64,000 bases of DNA from Larus michahellis (taxonomy: Eukaryota; Chordata; Aves; Charadriiformes; Laridae). The translations under genes and the position numbers were made by a program. The stretch spans positions 50,441,324 through 50,505,323 of the forward strand of contig NC_133901.1 of assembly GCF_964199755.1 (NCBI RefSeq), read 5' to 3'. Positions 36,111-64,000 of the stretch are shown here, piece after piece (within the stretch, counting starts at the first letter, position 1; each line of letters starts with the position of its first letter). The notes below the pieces were generated by a model. That model ran no database searches, was not told where the DNA came from, and saw only the letters and a program-made list of their open reading frames with translations.

Positions 36111-38814
36111 TATATCTTGCAGTACTTGGTGTCAGAAAAGTCTAGGTTTTAACATAACACCATTTTGTTTAAATATCCTTTGCATGCAGCTGCAGTGTGG
36201 GCTGCTTTGAGAAGGCAGGGATCATCTACATCCCAAATGGCTCTGTTCTCCACGGTACAGAATAACATGGATTGCCTTGATTATTCCATGTGCTTCTCTT
36301 GCTGAATTGTTTCTCTGTTACAAAAGCAGTTGTTCCAGTGCTAGATAATGCTTTGGAATATCCAGTCAGAATAGGAATCAGGTGCGCTTTTTAAATTTTT
36401 TTTTTAATTAGATATTAAATGTGTGGACTGGAATGGCCACTTGGTGGCAAAGCTGAACAGGAAGTAAAATGTGACTCTGCTTTTCAGAAATACTTTCATT
36501 TGTCTGGCATTTGTGGGAAATTGTCAGGGTTACAAAGGCACACTGACTTCTACCTGCGAGGCCAAGTTTCTGTTTGTGATTGTGTTCCTGAGTTCCTACA
36601 ATCACAATGCTACATGTGGCGCTAGTCGAAATTGTTTTATTCCTTGAACACAAGATGTACCAAATCCATCAGCTTTGCTTTCACTGTGAGGTAAGTTGAG
36701 GTAATGTGAATGCCCCTTCCAGAGTCTCTAGCAGATTTAGAGACAATACTACATGAAAAAGCTTCAATGACAAGCTAAAGAGCTTAGGTAGAGTTCTGTA
36801 GTTCACTCTCTCTCTCCCTAATATTGAGTTTGCTATTGTCCTAATGACAAAGGCACATGCTCTGTATTTCAATGAGGCAAGATGCAACGTGTAAGAAAAA
36901 TAACAGCAATGAAACCCCAAGGTAAGTGTGCTAGCTAACTTTTTCTTTCTAGCTGCTGTTGTTAAAAAAAAAACCCAAAAAAAACAAAAAAAACCCCACC
37001 CAAACAGAAAAGAGGTCATTCAAATTATGATTTTTAATGGTTTAAGAAGGTACAGTTTGTAGGGAGACATAATACCATTTATCACATCAACCTGGTGTGT
37101 TTATGGGGGTAGGGGAAGCAAGATTTCATCTGTATGAGCCTTTTCTTCAGGTGGTGCCTGGATATGAGTGGAAGCATTTCAGCATGCAGGGCACTAGCTG
37201 TGCTGCCTAGAAGCTGATAATCTCTCCTTCTGGCACAGCATCATAACAAAATAAAATTATGCTCTGCTTTTTCTGCAACCAAGAGTTCTGACTGCGTCAG
37301 CCCCTTTTACTTCATACCCCAGGAGACAAGATGCATGTCGGCTGCGGGCTTGTGAGAGAAGGGAGCAATTGAAGGAAGTAAGAGGCATCTCTCTTGCAGC
37401 TGCACTTCAGGTGAGGTGAAGAGGAAATTCCTGACAACACTCAGCAAGGTCTCAGGCTCCCTGTGTGTTTGGAAATGTATGGACAAATCGACTTCTTTAT
37501 AACATGAGAATCTCTCTGCTGTTGCACGCTGTCAAACATTCAAACTGCATTTATTACTGAGCTTCTCTTGATTCTAAATAAGAGAGTGAATTCATTCCCT
37601 GTGTTCCTTGTTCCAGCAGATCTACTTTCAGCTAATGCTAAGTCAATAGCAGCAACATTTACTTACTGCCCTTCCTATCCCATGCTCTCACTGCATATTC
37701 TGAGTGGATACACGTGTATGCTATTGAAACAAATGAGCTTTTGTTCTATTTAAAAAACAGGCCCTTTAAATTGGTCGTACAATGACAGACATTTGCAGAA
37801 CATGTGATGGTAAGTAGTAATTTCTACTCCTGGAAAGCTTTGTGATAAATCCAAAACAGTCATCCAGGATTTCTTCCGTGATAGTCTAATGTATCCTGGT
37901 TCTCTTGTCTGCATGCACTCATTTTACTTGTGGACACGGAATTAATAGAATTCTGTTTTTCCAATACAAGAGTCATTAATAAATAACCCAAGGGTTTATA
38001 ATTCTGATTCCCTTAAAATTTTCAGTTGCTTCCTTGAATGTCTTTACAGTGATATTTCATTTGAAGTTTCTTGATTGGACTGTCTTGGCCATGTAATAAA
38101 AAAGCAAGGTCAAACAAAGCTCTCATGTAACCCATCAGTTTTAATGTATTTTTGCTTAAGCCAAACAGCTTTTCATGCTCAAGATGCCAGGTACTCACCT
38201 CAGTCATCCTTTTCCCTTAAATCTAAATGAGGCAAGAACCAAGACCTTGCTGGAAACTATTGCTTCTGAACAGCTTTTCTTTCTTAAATTCCTGATTTAT
38301 TGTGTGAAATAGTTGCACAGCTCAGTACAAGTAATGCATAGGAGGTGTATTATTAGCTGAGAAGCAAAGCGGCAACTCTTTAGATATACTGCATTTGATT
38401 AAATATGGTTTTATGTATGTATTTAGATGTTTGCTAGATGGGACCGGGTTTGTTGGCAGATATTTAGGTGATGCCAAATTCAGAGATTTTTGGTTTGGGG
38501 GTGGGTTTTGCTTGGTTTTGTTTTTTAAACCCAGCTAACTTATGTGATCTCAACTACAGTGCAGTCCTACAGCCAACCCACACTGGTACAACTGAGGATA
38601 TACTAAATTCGAAGAAAGAGGATGAAATTAACAGCTGGGAGAGCAGGAACCACTTAAATTTTTTTTGTCAGAAAAGTTAATGCAATATGAAATAGTCATG
38701 AGAATGACCAGATTAGCTTAGGTTTAGTACTGTTATACCAACCTTTCTGCCCTGTCTTATGCCCTGCATATGGTTGGACCTGTTGCTCTACATGAAATTT
38801 GCATGGTTTGTATA

Positions 38815-39152
38815 CGATTGGTTTCAGGGGAGACCTTATCGCTCTCTACAACTACCTGAAAGGAGGTTGTAGAGGGGGGGGGGGGGTCGGTCCTTCTCCC
38901 AAGTAAGAAGTGATAGGACAAGAGGAAATGGCCTCAAGTTGCACCAGGGGAGGTTTGGGAAAAATTTCTTTACCAACAGGGTTATCGAGCACTGGAACAG
39001 GCTGCCCAGGGAAGTGGTGGAACCTCATCCCTGGAGGTATGTAAAAGATAGACGTGCTTAGCGCTATGGTTTACCACCAGCTCCGTTAACAGTTGGACTC
39101 GATCTTTCTCAAAGGTCCCTTCTACCCCAGCCCACTCCATGATTCTGTGACA
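38815..39152 (+). mobile_element. CR1 LINE fragment (3' end)
   Basis: The sequence carries the hallmarks of the avian CR1 3' region in order: GGGGAGACCTTATCGCTCTC, CAACTACCTGAAAGGAGG, GGAAATGGCCTCAAGTTGCA, CACTGGAACAGGCTGCCCAG, then CTCCATGATTCTGTGA. The first three encode the end of the CR1 ORF2. A 13-base G run at 38874-38886 interrupts it. It is a 5'-truncated, inactive copy in the orientation of PPP3CB. Confidence 0.88.
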
Positions 39153-39417
39153 GCAGGGCTGTCCTGCAGCATTTGCACGGATCAGGCCAGTGGAGCAATG
39201 CCCTGCCCCACTGTCCCCTCATGCAGCTTCAAGGGCTGTCAGGGCCTGGGAGGTGCTGCGGTACCCAGGCCTGTCACTGCTCCTGGCCCCCTCCTTTGTC
39301 CTTTGCCCGCTATTGTTCAGCTCCAGGCGTGGGGCAGAGACGTTTGGCTGCATTGCTGGCGGTTCTTCCCGAGGGCTGCATTACCCGCCGGTTCTTCCCT
39401 AGGGCGACCTCCTTCTT
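39153..39417. other. GC-rich spacer between two CR1 fragments
   Basis: Moderately GC-rich sequence with short open frames on the + strand; no family recognised. It could be older CR1 internal sequence or part of the promoter-proximal region. Confidence 0.4.
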
Positions 39418-39480
39418 GGCATTGGAACTAGATGATCTTTAAGCTCCCTTACACCCGCAACCATTCTATGATTCTATTCT
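39418..39480 (+). mobile_element. CR1 LINE 3' tail fragment
   Basis: It matches the last 60 or so bases of CR1: GGAACTAGATGATCTTTAAG, then CCATTCTATGATTCTATTCT with the 8-base ATTCTATG tail repeat that ends CR1 elements. It lies about 270 bases beyond the other CR1 3' end and directly at the edge of the CpG island, so it is a separate insertion. Confidence 0.82.
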
Positions 39481-40134
39481 CCTGTCCCAGGCTGGAGAGG
39501 TGAGTCTGCGGTGCTGTAGGTGAGAGGCGCCTGCTGAGGGGGCGGAGGCAACCCACCGCTCTGAGGTGGACCCCCCTTCGGCCGGGCCCGGGGAGGCGGC
39601 CCGTCCGCCCCTCAGCCTTCGCCATCTGACAAAATGGCTCCCCCGGCGCTGCCGGCGGGGCCTGGCCCTGCCCCGTCCGCCGGAGCGGCCCCGCGGAGCT
39701 CTCCATGGTGGCCGCCGGCCCTCGCCCGCTGAGGGGCCGCTGGGGGCCGGGCCAGGCCGCCCGCCGCGCCGCCCCTCTCCCCCCCGCCCCCCCCCCCCCG
39801 CGTTGCCACCCCTCAAGCTCGGCCTGACGCCCGCCCGTCCCGGGGGCGGCGGGGCGCTACCGGCTGCTCGCCCGCCTCCCCCGGCCGGGGTGGGGGAAGA
39901 GAGCCCGGAGGCGCCGGGCCCGTAGCCTCCGCCCCTCCCCGCGCCCCGCGGCGGAGGCGCCGCCCCGGAGGAGAGCGGAGTTTCGCCACGCTCCCTAACA
40001 GCCGCGCTGCCGGCGCGGCGGAGCCCGGAGTTTCTCCACGCTCCCGTAGTCCCCTCGCGGGGTGGCGGCCGCGGTGCATGCCGGGCCCCAGGCGGACTGT
40101 CCCTTCGCTGCGCGAGGAGCTGGGAGTCGCGCCT

Positions 40135-40145
40135 GCCGCCATGTT
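40135..40145 (+). promoter_or_regulatory. YY1-like motif overlapping upstream ATG
   Basis: GCCGCCATGTT is the reverse complement of the YY1 consensus AANATGGCGGC. YY1 sites of this form are common just downstream of CpG-island transcription starts. The ATG inside it also opens the upstream ORF at 40141. Confidence 0.5.
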
Positions 40146-40179
40146 CCGCTGGGCCGTCGCCGCCGCCCGGCGCCTTTAG
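40141..40179 (+). other. Upstream ORF in PPP3CB leader
   Basis: ATG in the good context GCCGCCATGT opens a 12-codon frame (MFRWAVAAARRL) ending in TAG, 126 bases before the main ATG. If transcription starts upstream of it, this uORF could dampen translation. Its expression is unproven. Confidence 0.4.
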
Positions 40180-40305
40180 CCGCCCCCGCCCCGCCTCGCT
40201 GCCGGCCGCCGCGCCCCCCTCTCCCCGCCAGCCCGCCGGCGGAGGAGGCGGACGGAGGCGCCGCCGCGCCCAGCAGCTGCCGGCGGAGCCCGGCAGCGCC
40301 CAGCG

Positions 40306-59577
<19,272 letters not shown>

Positions 59578-60693
59578 TGAAAATAAGCGGAAATACCGAT
59601 ATTTATATGATGCTATACAAAGTCATGTTTGTGAAATTGTCAGCGTGTTGTTTTCTGTTCCTGTCTTTTTCAGAAGTGTAAATCAGGAACTGAAATGTAG
59701 GCTAAGCAGTATCATAATTAAAAAATCTTGGATTATGTAGTGCATTTTCCATAATTAGATCTCATTGGAGCAGCTGTGACTGTTATAAAACACACCAAAA
59801 AAAACCCTCTCAAAAACTTCACATAGTTTCCTGACACAGGTAGTACATGTAAAGAACTTCATAACCAATCAAAAAAGTGCTTTGTATTTCTTTCTAGATA
59901 AGAGCTAGCATTCTCATGGCTTTCAGGATAAAACTTGTAGGAGTTAATTGTAGTCTTAAAATTGTTTGGTATATCAAACATCACATTTCAGTTATTCTTG
60001 CATTTCTTTGAAAACTGTTTGGTTTTTTTTTTACTCTCTTGATCTTGTGGGTTTTAGTTTTGAAAGAGTCTGAAATTGCAGTGTTTAATAGGAATTCAGA
60101 TTGCCATTTAAAATGGCAAAATTGGTATGCATTTGAGTAACAACTTTGGAGTGCTTCTCACTGTGGTAAATGTGCTGAGTATACCAGCAAGAAAAATGAA
60201 AATGAGTTTTAAAAATGCAATGGAAACACTAAATACTGATGTGCAATTTAAAAGGAAGAAGTTTGTGATGACATGAGGTATCTGTTTCTAATAACTTGGT
60301 TTCAACTTGTATGGACTGCTATGTCAGGTGAAGATTGTATCACATGGGAATTTTCAAACTCAGTTGCTTTCCTTTTTGCATACTCCTTTTGACTTATTTT
60401 AGTTAACTTAGCTGACATCTTGACTGCTGCGTTTGGAAATCAAAACCATTCCTGTTATGATTAGGTGGTTCTAAGAAAGCTTTGGGATTATAGGTAAGAA
60501 GGTATGTGGGGGCCTATTTCAAAAAAGATTTAAGTATCAGAGAGAAGGAAAAAGTATGTTCCTAATTTGGTTTTACAGTATATAAATACCGATGGCCCAT
60601 TTTGTCTTTTATTGTCATTTATTGTATTTCTCATGTTCTTAGAATTTTCTCCTTTATTTGTGTTCCTTTTTTTTTTTTTTAACCTCTCCTCAG

Positions 60694-60998
60694 ATTTATG
60701 GGCTGCTGTCCAGTTGAATCTCATTTCTGAATTCACCAGATTTTTTTTTAGTACTGACTGGACCATTTCAGAGGCTGGAATGGCAGCTTATTTCACTTAC
60801 AGATATTACACTGCCAAGCTGAATGATATGAGAGGAGAAGAAAATGGTAGAAATAGAGAGGAAGCATATTTACAAGCTCGGTGGTTTAAGTGGAAAAATG
60901 TATTGAGACACATCACATTTTTCAGAGCAAATATTAATGCGTACAGAAATCTATATGCACTGTGCAGAGAAAGAGATGTAAGAAAGCAAAGCAAGTAA
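60694..60998 (+). CDS. Unidentified exon-like open frame in PPP3CB intron 5
   Basis: A long T tract and CCTCTCCTCAG form a strong 3' splice site at 60693. From there a frame entered in phase 1 stays open for about 101 codons to a TAA at 60996. The product is rich in aromatic and charged residues, not low complexity: it has a hydrophobic start (LWAAVQLNLISEF), then YFTYRYYTAKLNDMRGEE, WFKWKNVLRHITFFRANINA and a basic end RERDVRKQSK. I do not recognise the family. Behind it is UTR-like sequence with ATTAAA at 61499-61504 followed by a GT-rich stretch. It does not encode the expected next calcineurin exon, and phase does not fit exon 5 (phase 0), but would fit exon 4, 2 or 1. It may be the last exon of a nested gene, an old retrocopy, an alternative PPP3CB terminal exon, or chance. 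No upstream partner exon was found. Confidence 0.4.
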
Positions 60999-61498
60999 AT
61001 GGTGCCATTTGGACAAGACCTTAATGCTTCTCACGTTACAGGTGGAAAGAAACACGGTCAAAGCTTTTTGGAAAGTAGCGTAAAGGAAACAGTCTGGAAA
61101 AACACTTTGGAAAGCCACTGTCATTGTGATTAATTTTTCTTTTAGTGTCAGTCTTGCAGCTAATCAGGTTTCAAAGTGTCAAGTAAATTTAATTAAAAGG
61201 TAATTCTGTCATCTTGGCCTGTACTTTGGTATGTGCTGCTATAACACTCAAGGCTACATTAGGATGAAATATAAGCCTGTATGTTTATATATGTGTATGA
61301 AAATCTGCATTGTATATTGCTTCTGATGAAAACCACGTTTATAAATGTAAGGCAGTGTTATTAGAGCCTGTTCTTTGGGCCTTTTTTGTTTTTTAAAGAA
61401 TCATCTGCTAACTTGGAAAGGGCACTATTCATGGGTTGGCAGCAGCTTCAATAGCTGCATTACAGCTTGTCATGCGCTGATATTGTAAATGTATTTAA

Positions 61499-61504
61499 AT
61501 TAAA
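61499..61504 (+). terminator. ATTAAA polyadenylation-like signal
   Basis: A hexamer followed by a GT-rich stretch (GGGTGATGTGAAGTG, CTTTTTGT), about 500 bases after the stop of the unidentified exon-like frame. It matters only if that frame is transcribed. Confidence 0.3.
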
Positions 61505-64000
61505 TGGGTGATGTGAAGTGCTCTTTTTGTATCTAGGAAAACATCATATACTTGTGGTACAAACATGGTGTGTGAAATGACTTCTGTAAACAGTCGAGAC
61601 AATTGTGTAATATTACAAGCCTTCTGGTTTATTAGCAGAAGTTCTTATTAAGGAGAGGTCTTCTGTGCAAACGTGTGGGCATAATCATCTGGCACAAGAA
61701 GGGAAATCACAGCTCTATTAACAGTATAGGAATCACCTAAGAAAAATTCTTTGCAGACACAATTTCTTCTGGATCATGTCTTTTGTCAGTATTATTGACA
61801 TTCATTCAGGTGGTGAAACTACGCAAATTAAATGATTATTTTTGCTAGCATAAACTTCTTTCCAGTAGAGGACAGCTGTGACAGGTACGACATAAGAAGG
61901 TGTGACACTAAAGCCTAACTAGAAAGATTGCTACAAGTGCTTCTTATTTCTGGGAAAATGGAAGTTTGTAAAACTTGCAGTAATCTGATTTTTATTCTCT
62001 GAACTTCATTTACACAAATGTTCTGATTGTGTTGGTAAAGAGTGTCTCTTTCAGACACATGTCCATCAACTTAGAGATGCTGTTTAGATGATTTCATTTA
62101 CACTGCCAAGACTTCTGCTGAAACAAAATTCCAGGAATTGTGATTTTAAGCCTAGTGATTTATAAGGAGGAAAAATGTCCAGAGAAGATTATGGGGGACT
62201 CTTTATTTAAAGAAGAGAGATAAAGAATTTTCTTCCTCATTTACAACAGATGGTCATTCTTTTGTTTAGTTCTTGGTGATACTAAGGTTTCTTCAGCAAA
62301 GTGCCTTGAAATATATGGGGGCACTACTGGGAATCTGTCTTTATAATACCTTGCTTCTGTTCTGTGGTCTGCTGAAATTTTCTTTTCTTTGGTAATATAT
62401 GACTGCCACTTTTCACTGGCCTTCACGTTATTTTTGGTGCTTTACTATGTGATAGAGATAGGAAAATCAGGACAGATTAATTAAAACTACTGTCTGTATC
62501 TTCAAGTACGTGAAACTTCTGTGAAGGTCTTTTGCCTCAAAAGTAAAGCAATTTTAATTTGCTGTACTTTAATCTACCTCCAAGGTTTTGCTACTCCTGA
62601 ATTTGAACATCCATGCGGAGGTATGATGCACTTTAGTTTAGTAGCCCTAACTGCATAATACGTAGAATTTAATTTAGACTTAAATATCTTATGGTATGTA
62701 TTTAAAACAATACTACCTATTTCTGTTTTAACAGCAGGTGTAGTGATTCTTATTCTTGAATAAAATTGTCTTTCTCAGTTACCTTAACCGTATTTAGAAA
62801 TATGTTAAGCTTGTTTGTATTGAGATTCTGTTTTTCCATGGTCACAACATATTCAGAAATATTTAGTCAGTAACAAGTGTTTTGAATTGACTCACGTCAT
62901 TGACTCATGAATTGACTCGTTAACTTTCTTGCTGTCCCAATATAGAGAAACCCTTAAGTTGATTATTCTGATTTGATATATGCAATCTGGGTTGAGTAGC
63001 TTGCAGTGACATTTTCTTAAATTTTGAGATGTCTTGAGAACCATGCCAGTTGGTAGACTGTCTAGTGAAGGAGACACTGATTTGGTGTGTAAGTATATTT
63101 GTTTTTTACAAATTTTTTCCAAATTACTTCAAGAAATGGCTACATTATTGTTCCAATGCTATGAGAAAGTAGTCTGGGAGAGAGGCGAGGTTGTTTGCAG
63201 CAACCAAAACTTTTTATTTATAATGTCTCTATCCATTTGGCCCAAGTCATAAGGAAAATCCTTGAAGAATAACTCAAGAAAATTTCTTAGAAATGCTTTC
63301 TAGACTTTCAGCCTTCTGTATTGCAGGAAACATCAATCATCGAACAGTTGAATCTTCCTTGTGTGAATACTTGTGTTAGCTTCTGGACCCAAATTTATTG
63401 CTGGAGGTTTAGAAACTTGATGGTTTAATCTACAGAAATTCAGGTACTTGTAGAAGTTGATGGACTGACTTCTTCAATCTGGAAGAAATATTCCATAACG
63501 GGTTTATCATCCAGTGTGCAAAATGTTAAACCACTGGATTTTTAATATTGAATAAATTCCAACAACTTCAGTTAATACCTGCCTTGCCATTATCTGGCAG
63601 GAATTTGTAAAGATCTGGACCTCTCCACTTATGTTACAGGTGGCAGCCTCGGGAGCTCTGATTTTCCAGGGCATGAGAGAGCTTGGCACTACTGCTGGTT
63701 CCATATTTGAATGGATTCCTATGGACCGTTAGACTCAAATTCACCAGGTGCTCACCAAACCTCCCTTCGAACCTGTCACGAAGAGTTAAGTGTTCTCTAG
63801 TACCAGCAAAGTCATCTTCTTTGGTATGGGAGGTAAAGTGAGATAAATGCACTGTCCATCAAAGAACTGTTCCTACATTTCTTGGATAAAATCATCTTGT
63901 TAACAAACTCCAGCTACATAAAGATCAAAGAGACTTTACATGGAATCTGGGATATCTAATTTCATTTCTGGGACATCAGAGATTGACTGACTGTTACTTA

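Larger units (their letters stand above)
28991..38814. other. Intergenic region USP54-PPP3CB
   Basis: This is mostly AT-rich unique-looking sequence with poly-A and poly-T tracts (near 30330, 33140, 33560, 36970). A GC-rich island with a CTCF-like motif is at about 29310-29420, and an old antisense CR1 tail is at about 35950-36110. No conserved open frame is seen; all open frames are short and of intron-like composition. Confidence 0.6.

Noticed and set aside
63634..63852. Minus-strand open frame with plausible protein text, and a second one at 62241-62426
   Set aside because: Both are short, lack splice signals and a recognised family, and are flanked by stops in the same frame. Not enough to call a gene or pseudogene.

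Overview
This is a nuclear genomic window from a vertebrate, most likely a bird. The evidence is coding sequence split by GT-AG introns, a CpG-island promoter, moderate intron sizes, and fragments of CR1-family LINEs. Two of the CR1 fragments keep the typical avian 3' end, one of them with the ATTCTATG tail. I cannot name the species. There is no bacterial, plasmid or viral gene content.

Two protein-coding genes lie head to tail on the + strand, the same relative order and orientation as USP54 and PPP3CB in human 10q22. (1) Positions 1-29000 hold the 3' portion of USP54, a ubiquitin-specific protease family member. I resolve fourteen coding exons between 1031 and 28054. They join in phase into 1425 codons plus a stop and cover everything after the core of the protease fold; the N-terminal catalytic exons lie before the window. 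(2) Positions 29000-39480 are about 10 kb of intergenic DNA with a CTCF-like motif just behind USP54 and CR1 fragments in its distal third. (3) Positions 39480-40860 form a strong CpG island holding the promoter, 5'UTR and first coding exon of PPP3CB (calcineurin A beta). (4) Exons 2-5 of PPP3CB lie at 52737, 55062, 58418 and 59414. They encode the first 218 codons, including most metal-binding motifs of the phosphatase. The remaining exons (rest of catalytic domain, calcineurin B-binding helix, calmodulin-binding and autoinhibitory segments) are not found before 64000.

An exon-like open frame follows a strong 3' splice site at 60694-60998 inside PPP3CB intron 5. It encodes about 100 residues that I do not recognise and is the best candidate here for something unannotated. 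Other points worth a look are a GC-AG intron in USP54, a possible alternative terminal exon of USP54 at 13783, a calcineurin A beta N-terminus without the polyproline tract of the mammalian protein, and an upstream ORF that overlaps a YY1-like motif.

The two genes are neighbours but I see no sign that they act together. USP54 is a deubiquitinase-family protein; PPP3CB is the calcium/calmodulin-dependent phosphatase catalytic subunit. I found no tRNA, rRNA, CRISPR array or convincing new multi-gene system. Exon boundaries were set by hand from splice signals, phase continuity and recalled similarity to the human proteins, with no database search.
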